64,000 nucleotides of DNA from Candidatus Methylophosphatis haderslevensis (GTDB lineage: Bacteria; Pseudomonadota; Gammaproteobacteria; Burkholderiales; Rhodocyclaceae). Positions 1 to 8,346 of this stretch are shown one piece after another. Numbering within the stretch: position 1 is the first letter of the stretch; each line of letters begins with the position of its first letter. Both the position numbers and the translations under genes were made by a program. The notes under the pieces are model-generated. The model did no database searches and was not told where the DNA came from. It worked only from the letters and a program-made list of their open reading frames with translations. The stretch spans positions 1 through 64,000 of the forward strand of contig JADJSA010000012.1 of NCBI GenBank assembly GCA_016711925.1, given 5' to 3'.

Positions 1-1
1 C

Positions 2-502
2 GACAATCAATCCTTGATCGCGTTTGCACATTTGCATTTTGCTGCGGAGAATGTACTTGCGCGCCCGCATCCCGGCAGTATGTTCGATCTGAAGAACAGT
101 AGGCTCATGGTGGACCGATCGCCGAGCAGCATCGACTTCATCATGCGATGCGCGCGAGTAATTACGGTGAACTCGAGCGTCGGGCTAGAGGCCCTCATGC
201 AAGGCGTGCCAGTAACGGTGCTTGGCGATTGCTCTTATTCGTATATCACCCACGCAAAATCCGAGAGCGAGGCCGTTTCGCGACTGGCTTACTTTCTGTT
301 CGCCTATCTGGTGCCGATGGACCTCATCTACAATGTGAACTATCTGAGATGGAGGTTGCAAAGTCCGTCTGACACGGCAGTCGTGTCCCGGCACCTCGCG
401 GAGTACCTTGGGCGCGGCACGGCGACAGCCTGCTTTGACGGGTACGCTGCGTCGGATTCGATCAAGAAGGCCATCGGGCTTGTCGTCGATCTGCGCCGGT
501 AG
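2..502 (+). CDS. Capsular polysaccharide export/biosynthesis protein, KpsS/KpsC-like (5' partial)
   Basis: The reading frame is open to the left edge, so only the last ~167 residues are present. The segment ITVNSSVGLEALMQGVPVTV followed by LGDCSY is the characteristic C-terminal motif of the Capsule_synth (KpsC/KpsS/LipB) family, which adds the Kdo linker to the lipid carrier of group 2-type capsules. The call rests on this motif alone, because the catalytic N-terminal part lies outside the window. It is followed by glycan-modifying genes on the same strand, which fits a capsule or surface-glycan locus. A 217-bp gap separates it from the next gene. Confidence 0.7.
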   Translation, partial: DNQSLIAFAHLHFAAENVLARPHPGSMFDLKNSRLMVDRSPSSIDFIMRCARVITVNSSVGLEALMQGVPVTVLGDCSYSYITHAKSESEAVSRLAYFLFAYLVPMDLIYNVNYLRWRLQSPSDTAVVSRHLAEYLGRGTATACFDGYAASDSIKKAIGLVVDLRR

Positions 503-719
503 ACCGTTTTTGCTCCCAAGGCACTCGCGATTCAACGAATCCTCGCCGAAGTAGATTCGTCCGCGAATCACAGTCGCCTTACTCGCGAAGATTCTCGGTG
601 TCTGCCCGACTAAATCAGGAGCAGCACAGTTGTTCCCAATGGACTGGCGGTCGGCAGATCTGTCGAAACGCATTTTTGGACATGTCGATGAAACCCAAGG
701 CGGAGAAGGAAAGTATTCC

Positions 720-1538
720 ATGACAGGTGAGGCACTATTCGTGCTGGATCAGATTGATCTGGACGGTATGGCGAAGAAATACCGAGAGGCTTACGCGAAA
801 GCCAAGCCGTTTCCGCATGTCGTCATCGACAATTTTCTTCCGCCGCGCGCCTTGAAGTCGATCGCTGATGAGTTTCCCGCACCGGCGCAGATCGACTGGA
901 CGAGATTCGACAACCCGGCCGAACTCAAGTTGGCGACTAAGCGCGAAAATCAGATGGGTGAAAGAACTCGCCTGCTCATGCACCAGTTCAATTCATCCTG
1001 CTTTCTCGGCTTTCTCGAGGCATTGAGCGGAATCTGCGGTCTGATCCCTGACCCGCATTTTTGGGGTGGTGGCCTCCACCAGATTCAACGAGGTGGCTTC
1101 CTCAAGGTCCATGCCGATTTCAACAGACACCCGCACTTGGCTCTGGACAGGCGGATCAATGTTCTGTTGTATCTGAACGAAGACTGGAAAGAGGAGTACG
1201 GAGGCCATCTGGAACTATGGACGGCCGACATGACGAAATGTGGCGCGCGGATTCTTCCGGTGTTCAATCGCTGCGTCGTTTTTTCGACCACCGACTACTC
1301 GTTACACGGGCATCCCGATCCATTGACGTGCCCTCTGGGGGTGGCGCGCAGATCGATTGCGCTCTACTACTATTCCAATGGGCGCCCACAGGAAGAATTG
1401 TCCGGTTCTCACAACACACTATTCAAGCAGCGGCCTGGGGAGGTATTTCTGCCGGATCTGCAGTCGTTGCCGCAAAGCCCAAGCCGCAAGGGGCTTTTCT
1501 CCCTTCTCCGTACCAGGGGGAAAGTTACGCGCAAATGA
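720..1538 (+). CDS. 2OG-Fe(II) oxygenase family protein
   Basis: A 272-aa protein with the double-stranded beta-helix signature of prolyl-4-hydroxylase-like 2-oxoglutarate/Fe(II) dioxygenases. HxD is His131/Asp133 (KVHADFNRH), the distal His is near 196-198 (SLHGHPD) and the 2OG-binding Arg near 210 (RRSIALYYYS). The ATG at 720 is chosen because GGAGAAGG lies about 11 bases upstream; the frame itself is open 90 bases further. Homologues of this size are common in glycan clusters, where they may hydroxylate a sugar or a protein. The substrate here is unknown. Confidence 0.8.
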   Translation: MTGEALFVLDQIDLDGMAKKYREAYAKAKPFPHVVIDNFLPPRALKSIADEFPAPAQIDWTRFDNPAELKLATKRENQMGERTRLLMHQFNSSCFLGFLEALSGICGLIPDPHFWGGGLHQIQRGGFLKVHADFNRHPHLALDRRINVLLYLNEDWKEEYGGHLELWTADMTKCGARILPVFNRCVVFSTTDYSLHGHPDPLTCPLGVARRSIALYYYSNGRPQEELSGSHNTLFKQRPGEVFLPDLQSLPQSPSRKGLFSLLRTRGKVTRK

Positions 1539-1662
1539 TGGCGATTGTGCGTCAAGCAAATGTATTGCGGTTGAATGCTCGACCCGTCTGAACTGGTGCC
1601 CTGGCGTTGTCTGCGTGACTGTCGGATCGAAATTTGTCAAGACTCGGGTTCCGGAACCATCC

Positions 1663-2700
1663 GTGAACTACAACATTCAGAGCCTGCGTGCATTTGCGGC
1701 GATTGCCGTGATGCTCTTTCATGCCATTCCGTTCTACGAGCGCGCTGGAGGATCTCTCGGTTTCGTGAGGCCAATGCTCGCCAACGGGTATGCAGGTGTT
1801 GATCTGTTCTTCGTTCTAAGCGGGTTCATTATCGCGAAAAGCTTCGGGACGCGAATCCAGGATTTCACGGCGGTAAAACGCTTTCTGGAAAAGCGGGCGT
1901 ACCGGATATTCGTCGGCTACTGGCCCCTGCTTCTGCTTGTAACGCTGTTCTACCTGGAGTTGATGCCGCATCGGCTCGAGCAGGTCAGCGGGATCAAGTC
2001 GTTCTTTCTGCTCAGCAACCGCATACCAGACCTCGTCATTGGCCAATCGTGGTCGCTTTCGCATGAGCTGTTCTTCTATTTTGCATTCGGGTTGTTGACA
2101 CTCATCGATCGTGTGATCAGTAACATGATAGTAGTGGTCTATGGCGCAGCGATCGTAGTTGCGAACGTCACCGATCCGAACGTTGCAAAGGGGTTTTTCC
2201 TCAACCCGCACTTTCTCGAACTGTTTGCCGGAATGTTTCTTGGCAAATCGTCCATGACGCGTTTTGGCCGGGTCGAACTGCTGCTGCTCGTGCCGGCCGC
2301 TGCGCTCCTATTGGTTCTTTGGGGCGCTCTTGTAACCCCGGCGCCATTGACGCGGGCCGTGGTTCTGGGAGGCGCGGCGTTTGCCTTGGTGGCTTCAGCC
2401 GATGTGCTGCGAAATGCGGGTATCAACCGTGTTTCCATCATGAGCCGGCTCGGCGATTCGTCCTATTCTCTGTATCTCGTTCACTACTTTTTACTTGAAG
2501 TCTTTGCGGCATACCTGTTGCCGGCCGATGCGCTGAAACCGTACCTTCCGCAGTTTTTCTGGGTGTGGGTGGTCCTGATCGTGATGGCGGCACACATATT
2601 CCATTTTGCAATCGAAAAACCGCTCTACGATACGGTGTGCGCATCCCGCGGTCTCCGAACATTGCGTGCAGAGCTGTCGCCGCGCGAAGCCGAGCGATGA
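1663..2700 (+). CDS. Acyltransferase 3 family membrane protein (first of two)
   Basis: About 345 aa, with many hydrophobic helices and the family's N-terminal pattern: NIQSLRAFAAIAVMLFH (catalytic His after the RxxA segment) and GVDLFFVLSGFII. Members O-acetylate or otherwise acylate sugars of LPS, capsule or exopolysaccharide at the inner membrane. No ATG precedes the conserved N-terminus, so a GTG at 1663 is the likely start; the open frame reaches back to 1357 but that part overlaps the oxygenase gene and is not conserved-looking. It lies 24 bp before a second acyltransferase. The acyl group and target sugar cannot be inferred. Confidence 0.8.
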   Translation: MNYNIQSLRAFAAIAVMLFHAIPFYERAGGSLGFVRPMLANGYAGVDLFFVLSGFIIAKSFGTRIQDFTAVKRFLEKRAYRIFVGYWPLLLLVTLFYLELMPHRLEQVSGIKSFFLLSNRIPDLVIGQSWSLSHELFFYFAFGLLTLIDRVISNMIVVVYGAAIVVANVTDPNVAKGFFLNPHFLELFAGMFLGKSSMTRFGRVELLLLVPAAALLLVLWGALVTPAPLTRAVVLGGAAFALVASADVLRNAGINRVSIMSRLGDSSYSLYLVHYFLLEVFAAYLLPADALKPYLPQFFWVWVVLIVMAAHIFHFAIEKPLYDTVCASRGLRTLRAELSPREAER

Positions 2701-2724
2701 CACTTTTTGCCTTACCGGATCGGC

Positions 2725-3891
2725 ATGAGCAGCGAAAGGACTGATCTCGTTATCGCGCAGAACCAGCAGATGCCGGTGCTGACGGGTATTCGGGGCTGGG
2801 CTGCGCTTTGGGTGCTTCTGTACCATGCTTGGGGGCAGTCCGGGTCGAAGCCGATCATCCTCGGTAGTGACGCCTTTGGCGCGGATCTGACGCCCTTCTT
2901 TCGCATGGGCGGTGCAGGAGTAACGGTCTTTTTCGTACTCTCCGGGTTTCTCTTGTCACTACCGTTCGCCGCCTGGCAGGCGGGGCTGCGGGACAAACCA
3001 ACGACGGGCGCATACTTGATGCGCCGCGTCGCTCGAGTTTTCCCAGCCTATTACGCCCAACTCGCTGTCTTGATCCTCATTTCAGCGATCGATCTGGGCT
3101 GGTCGGCTGTTCCGAACGCAGGCGACATGTGCCGACACCTGCTCATGCTGTTCATGCCACCGCCATTGGGAATGGAGCCAATGAATCTTGTCTGGTGGAC
3201 CTTGCCGATCGAATTTTCATTCTATCTCGTGTTACCGATAGTCGCGGTTCTCTTGCATTCGGACCGATGGCCATGGCTGCTCGCCTCGGTGCTCACATCG
3301 ATGATAGTCTGGCGCTACTTTGCAGTGACCTGGCTTGCGGATTCGTCGATTCAGGCCCGCGTTTACGCAGCCTATCAGCTTCCTGGCTCGATGGACTCGT
3401 TCGGATTCGGCATGCTGGCATCGATACTCCATGTGAAGCGGAAGACAATGCTCGTTTGGCTGAGACGCCCGGCCTGCCTGGAGCTTGCAACTCTGCTCGG
3501 TGTCGCGGTGCTGGTTGGAGCCATCTACTGGTTGCACTATGGTGGAAAGGGCTACTGGAGCAACACACCGATCTTCTACCTTTGGACGCCGGCCCTGAGC
3601 CTCGGGATCACGGCGATCGTTCTTGCCGGGACAGGCGGCGGGCGGATTGCCAGTCTGCTGTTTGCGAATCGATTCATGGTTTATGCGGGTCTGGTAAGTT
3701 ATAGCGTGTATTTGTGGCACTTCCCGATCCTTGTCTGGATGAAATCGCAACCATTCGTGCAGTCCGTTGCCGATCATCGTCTTGCCGTTCTGCTGCTAGC
3801 CGGAATGCCGACGACGCTTGCAGTCGCCTCCATTTCCTACCTCCTGGTCGAGCGGCCCTGCTTGCGGCTGCGCCTGCGGGTTCGCGGCTAG
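2725..3891 (+). CDS. Acyltransferase 3 family membrane protein (second), OafA-like
   Basis: A 388-aa polytopic membrane protein with MPVLTGIRGWAALWVLLYHA and GAGVTVFFVLSGFLLSLPFA, the OafA/YrhL signature, and a typical C-terminal LVSYSVYLWHFPILVW segment. It probably O-acylates a sugar of the surface glycan made by neighbouring glycosyltransferases. ATG 2725 is preferred over the TTG at 2707. The gene ends 4 bp before the large glycosyltransferase start, so the two are probably co-transcribed. It is not a close duplicate of the upstream acyltransferase: loops and C-terminus differ. Confidence 0.85.
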   Translation: MSSERTDLVIAQNQQMPVLTGIRGWAALWVLLYHAWGQSGSKPIILGSDAFGADLTPFFRMGGAGVTVFFVLSGFLLSLPFAAWQAGLRDKPTTGAYLMRRVARVFPAYYAQLAVLILISAIDLGWSAVPNAGDMCRHLLMLFMPPPLGMEPMNLVWWTLPIEFSFYLVLPIVAVLLHSDRWPWLLASVLTSMIVWRYFAVTWLADSSIQARVYAAYQLPGSMDSFGFGMLASILHVKRKTMLVWLRRPACLELATLLGVAVLVGAIYWLHYGGKGYWSNTPIFYLWTPALSLGITAIVLAGTGGGRIASLLFANRFMVYAGLVSYSVYLWHFPILVWMKSQPFVQSVADHRLAVLLLAGMPTTLAVASISYLLVERPCLRLRLRVRG

Positions 3892-3895
3892 GGAT

Positions 3896-6800
3896 ATGAT
3901 GCTTGACGTAATCATCCCCGTCTTTCGCGGCAGGGCCGAAACCGAGCGCTGCATCGAAAGCGTACTGCGGTCGCCGCAATTGATGCCGCGTGAGGTGGTG
4001 GTGATCGATGACGCCACGCCGGAACCCGAACTGGCTGACTATCTGGACGACCTCGCGCGTCGCTCGTTGGTCGTTCTCCTGCGCAATGACCGCAACCTTG
4101 GGTTCGTCTGCTCCGCAAATCGCGGCATGTCGCTGCATCCGGAGCGCGATGTCGTCCTGCTTAACAGCGATACCGAAGTTGCCAACGACTGGCTCGACCG
4201 GCTATACCGGTGCGCATACCGCCACCAGGATATCGGCATCGTCACGCCGTTCTCGAACAACGCAACGATCTGTTCCTACCCGTCCGACGGCTGGCAGGGC
4301 GGCGTCCCCGGAACTCTGGGCCTCTCGGCGCTCGACAAGCTCTGTTCCATCGCGAACCGTGAACACTTTGTCGATATTCCGACGGCGGTGGGATTCTGCA
4401 TGTTCATCCGTCGCGCGTGCATCGAACGCATCGGATTGTTCGATGAAGTACGTTTCGGCCGGGGATATGGCGAGGAAAACGATTTTTCCTTGCGTGCGGC
4501 GGCCGCTGGCTGGAGGAGCGTGCTGGCTGGGGATGTCTTCGTATTTCACGCCGGGAGCGTCAGCTTTGGCGAGGAGCGTACGCTGCTTCAAACGGGGGCG
4601 ATGAAAACCTTGCTGGACTTGCATCCGCGCTACCTCGAGCGACTCGGGGAGTTTAACGCGCGCGATCCAGTTCGACCATTTCGGGATGCGCTTGATCTCG
4701 CCCGCATGGATACTGGCAGGGAAGAGCGGCGGCAAGTCAAGTGGGAACGCGCGCAAGCGTCGCGTCACAAAGCCGGTAGGCCGACCCAACTGCACTTGAC
4801 GCATAGCTGGGACGGCGGAACAAATCGTTGGATTTCCGACTTCTGCAAGTGGGATGGCGCGCGACGAAACCTGGTGCTTCGTTCGATCAGCAATTGGAAC
4901 GTTGCCGGCTGGCGGCTCGAACTCCTTGACCCGTCGACCTGCGACGCTCCACTTCTCACATGGGATTTGAAGCGACCGGTGTGTGCGACGGACATCAACC
5001 ACCTGGAGTATCAGTCGATCGTGGATCAGATCATCAGCTTGTTCGATGTTCAGGCACTGCTGGTCTCGTCCCTGATCGGCCATTCGCTCGACGTGTTCGA
5101 TCTCGAGGTGCCGACGGTTGTCGTCCTGCACGATATGTATCCGTTTTGTCCCGCGCTGTTCGCCTGTTTCGAGGCTCCATGTACCGACTGCGGATCCGAC
5201 ACACTGATATCCTGCATGCGCCGCAACCCGCACAACGCCTTTTGGCACAACACATCGGCCGACTACTGGGTCATCTTTCGACTGGCTTACGCACAACGTC
5301 TTGCACTAGAGCATGTGCGACTTGCAGCACCTTCGCAAAGCGCGCTGAGGCGCTGGACTGCGCTGTTTCCGCCGATTCTCGACCGTCGCTGCCGCATCGT
5401 TCCGCACGGAATCGGCCCCGAAACGGTTGCGTCCGGAGCCGCCAGACCGGTTGCTCATCGCGTACCGGGAGAACGGCTTCGGCTCGTGGTTCCAGGTCGC
5501 CTGCTGCCGCACAAGGGACTGGGTCTCTTTTCCCAAGCGCTGCCGGGGTTGCTCGCGCATACGGACATTCTCCTGCTCGGCTGCGGACAGTTTGGTGCCC
5601 CGTTTGAAAACATACCCGGCATCGAGATCGTGCATACCTTTTCCCAAGGTGACCTGGCAAGACATGTCGCCGCTTTTGGCCCGCATGCTGCACTGATGAT
5701 GTCGGTTGTGCCGGAGTCGTTCAGCTACACCCTCAGCGAGATGTTCGCACTTGGTTTGCCAGTGCTTGCGACCAATCTCGGTGCATTTGCCGAGCGCATC
5801 GTGGCGGGCAGCACCGGCTTGCTGTTCGAGCCGAATCCGGAATCGCTATTGGATCTCGTCCGCAGTTTGGCGGGCCACCCGGAGAAGCTTTCCGCGATGC
5901 AGACGCAGGTCGAGCAATCGACTGTGCGTAATGTTGCCGACATGGTCCTTGACTATCACGCGCTGTTGCCCCTGCAAGAAGACGATCGGGATCAGCCAGA
6001 GAAACGGGGCCGGCAAGCTGTCGCCGTCGAGAACTGGCTGTTGAGCGCAGCGCGCGAGCGACAGGCACTCGGGGCGGCCAATCGGGAACTGCAGGAACAG
6101 ATCGATCGGCATGCAAGTCGGGTTTCGACGCTCGACGCGGAACTGTCGACGTCCCGCGCCCGCTGTGCGCATCTGGAACAGCAACTTGGTCAGCTTGTCG
6201 CGGAACGGGCTGCATTCTACCGTTCCAGGTCGTGGCGCTGGTCTGCCCCGCTACGCGGTCTGTCAACTCGAGTGCGTCCGCTGACCCGGGTTCTGGCAAG
6301 CGAACGGTCGACACCGCGCGCTGCGGCGGGAAACGAAGACCATTCACAGCAGACGACGCAGAATGTTGCCGTTGGCGTCAGCGGGTCGCCTATCGATCGT
6401 CCGGGCGCGGGGCGTGCGCTGCGCGAAAGAATTGGTGTTCCTGACGCATCCAGGGTCGTGTTCGTGCCGATTGCGCTGAAGGACAGCGCTGGAAGTCAGC
6501 CAGTCACGTTGCTGGCCCAGCGGGTGCTGGCATCCCGCAATGATATTGTCTTTCTTCTCGGTGCACAGTCGGTAGTCGGAAAAGAAGCTTTCTTGGACAT
6601 CGATTCGGCGCTACTTCTGGCGACGCGTCGGATTCTTGTCCTGCCGGACAGCGTCGATGCCGCGGCGGCACTCGGTGGCGCCGACGTGCTCGTGCTGGAC
6701 AGTGCGGTGTCGGCGCTGCCGTACCAGTCGTTGATCGAATCCGGGATGAAGTTGCTCGTGCTCGTTGCCTCGCATTTGCCTTTGCCTGGCGCCGACGAGT

Positions 6801-6913
6801 TGGCAAGCGGAGTACGCCGCGTCAGTGTCGACGAGATGGAAAGTGTTGGCGGGATCTTTTCGGATTGGTTTGGCGATGCGTCGCGACGAATGGCCGATAG
6901 CGATGAAGAATAG
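3896..6913 (+). CDS. Large two-module glycosyltransferase (GT2 + GT4) with coiled coil
   Basis: A 1005-aa protein. Residues ~3-230 are a GT-A/GT2 module: DVIIPVFRGRAETERCIESV, a VVIDDATPE strand, LLNSDTEVAN as the DxD-like site and GYGEENDFSLRAAAAGW. Residues ~300-690 form a GT-B/GT4 module: GGTNRWISDF near its start, RLVVPGRLLPHKGL, and the donor-site PESFSYTLSEMFALGLPVLA. A coiled coil (~715-780) ends in YRSRSWRWSAPLR, a motif common in large rhamnan/O-antigen transferases. The last ~160 residues look like a partial second Rossmann domain. It probably extends a repeat-unit glycan with two activities. The start is one of two adjacent ATGs (3896/3899). Confidence 0.85.
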   Translation: MMLDVIIPVFRGRAETERCIESVLRSPQLMPREVVVIDDATPEPELADYLDDLARRSLVVLLRNDRNLGFVCSANRGMSLHPERDVVLLNSDTEVANDWLDRLYRCAYRHQDIGIVTPFSNNATICSYPSDGWQGGVPGTLGLSALDKLCSIANREHFVDIPTAVGFCMFIRRACIERIGLFDEVRFGRGYGEENDFSLRAAAAGWRSVLAGDVFVFHAGSVSFGEERTLLQTGAMKTLLDLHPRYLERLGEFNARDPVRPFRDALDLARMDTGREERRQVKWERAQASRHKAGRPTQLHLTHSWDGGTNRWISDFCKWDGARRNLVLRSISNWNVAGWRLELLDPSTCDAPLLTWDLKRPVCATDINHLEYQSIVDQIISLFDVQALLVSSLIGHSLDVFDLEVPTVVVLHDMYPFCPALFACFEAPCTDCGSDTLISCMRRNPHNAFWHNTSADYWVIFRLAYAQRLALEHVRLAAPSQSALRRWTALFPPILDRRCRIVPHGIGPETVASGAARPVAHRVPGERLRLVVPGRLLPHKGLGLFSQALPGLLAHTDILLLGCGQFGAPFENIPGIEIVHTFSQGDLARHVAAFGPHAALMMSVVPESFSYTLSEMFALGLPVLATNLGAFAERIVAGSTGLLFEPNPESLLDLVRSLAGHPEKLSAMQTQVEQSTVRNVADMVLDYHALLPLQEDDRDQPEKRGRQAVAVENWLLSAARERQALGAANRELQEQIDRHASRVSTLDAELSTSRARCAHLEQQLGQLVAERAAFYRSRSWRWSAPLRGLSTRVRPLTRVLASERSTPRAAAGNEDHSQQTTQNVAVGVSGSPIDRPGAGRALRERIGVPDASRVVFVPIALKDSAGSQPVTLLAQRVLASRNDIVFLLGAQSVVGKEAFLDIDSALLLATRRILVLPDSVDAAAALGGADVLVLDSAVSALPYQSLIESGMKLLVLVASHLPLPGADELASGVRRVSVDEMESVGGIFSDWFGDASRRMADSDEE

Positions 6914-8294
6914 ACAACGCGCGTCCCAATCACGGCAACCCGCTCAACGGCCAAATGACAAGCCGGCTCCCGGCGCACCTGACGATCGGTGCCCTGTGTC
7001 GAAAACCCATCCGATGATTGCGTTGTCGGGCCTGATCGCGTTCTGCGTCGGAACGACGCTGGTTTACTGGCTGAGGCCGTTTCAAGTCGTCGCCCACGAC
7101 GCGATGGTCGTGATCGGATGCGTTGCGTTTGGCGTGTTTGCGCCTGACTTCCTTTGGCAGAAGGTTTGGCGCAGTCGGTCGGCCGGACTGACTCGCGCAC
7201 CAGCGCAGGGATCCTGGGACAGAACGGTAACGAAGTTTGCGGGGCTGACCGCCAGCATGGGGTTCATCGGCCTGTTGTACTGGCTGTTTCCGGAATACAC
7301 GACCAATTCGCCCTTCTATCAGCACTTCTGGGCGCTGATCAAGGTTCTGGTGCCGGCGATGCTTGCTCTGGCAGTGCCCTATCTGTATCTCGTCGACCGG
7401 CGCATGGAACAGCCGGAGGACAATCTTTGGCATCTTGGCAGGTTCGTGTTGTTTCAGTGGGACGGCGTTGATGGCCGAGCGGTCGGGCAGCAATTGCTTG
7501 GGTGGGTGATCAAGGGATTCTTTCTGCCGTTGATGTTCGGGTACATGTGCTCGGACATCGTCCGTCTTTACAACTACGACTTCAATTCGCTGCAGAGTTT
7601 TAGAGAGATCTGGGAGTTTCTGTACTTTTTCCTGTTCTATGTCGATGTCGTGTTCGGAACGATGGGCTACGTTATGTCGCTGCGTCTGATGGACACCCAC
7701 ATCCGGTCGTCGGAGCCGACCATGTTGGGCTGGATTGTCGCGGTGGTTTGCTACGAACCATTCTGGACATTGATTGGGCGGCAGTACCTGCACTACGGCA
7801 GCAGTCTCAGTTGGGGCGGCTGGCTGTCGAACGAGCCGCTGGTTTACGGCATCTGGGGAACCGCCATCCTCATTCTTACTGCAGTGTACGTCTGGGCCAC
7901 AGTAATTTTCGGAGGGCGCTTTTCCAATCTGACTAACCGCGGGATCATCACCGGCGGACCCTACAGATTCACCAAGCATCCCGCCTACATATCAAAGAAC
8001 ATTACCTGGTGGCTGATCGCGGTGCCGTTTGTGGTGACCGAATCTGCTGCAGCCAGTCTGAGACAGTGCCTGCTGCTGTTCATGGTCAACGGCATCTACT
8101 ACTTGCGGGCAAAGACCGAAGAGCGCCATTTGATGCGCGACCCGGACTATGCAAGCTACGCAAGGTGGATCGATTCGAACGGACTGTTGCGCTTCTTGAA
8201 CCGAATCCCGGCCATTGGCACCCTGGCGCGTCTTACGCTGGACCACCGCGGACAAAGCGAGCAGCGGGCTGCAAAACCGGGGGAGCGCGGGTGA
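6903..8294 (+). CDS. Isoprenylcysteine/phospholipid methyltransferase-like membrane protein
   Basis: 463 aa with about ten hydrophobic segments. Near residue 350 it has NRGIITGGPYRFTKHPAYIS, the SAM-binding core of the ICMT/PEMT (Ste14-like) fold, and further on the usual EERHLMRDPDYASYARW ending. The family methylates lipids or isoprenylated/thiol targets in membranes. This protein is about twice the usual length because of an N-terminal multi-helix extension. It overlaps the end of the glycosyltransferase by 11 bp, suggesting translational coupling and a role in glycan-lipid modification, but the substrate is unknown. The next gene is convergent. Confidence 0.7.
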   Translation: MKNRQRASQSRQPAQRPNDKPAPGAPDDRCPVSKTHPMIALSGLIAFCVGTTLVYWLRPFQVVAHDAMVVIGCVAFGVFAPDFLWQKVWRSRSAGLTRAPAQGSWDRTVTKFAGLTASMGFIGLLYWLFPEYTTNSPFYQHFWALIKVLVPAMLALAVPYLYLVDRRMEQPEDNLWHLGRFVLFQWDGVDGRAVGQQLLGWVIKGFFLPLMFGYMCSDIVRLYNYDFNSLQSFREIWEFLYFFLFYVDVVFGTMGYVMSLRLMDTHIRSSEPTMLGWIVAVVCYEPFWTLIGRQYLHYGSSLSWGGWLSNEPLVYGIWGTAILILTAVYVWATVIFGGRFSNLTNRGIITGGPYRFTKHPAYISKNITWWLIAVPFVVTESAAASLRQCLLLFMVNGIYYLRAKTEERHLMRDPDYASYARWIDSNGLLRFLNRIPAIGTLARLTLDHRGQSEQRAAKPGERG

Positions 8295-8346
8295 CGGTCG
8301 TGTGTGATCTCAAACCAACGATCGCCCGGTCTCGATTCGCCGGTGT

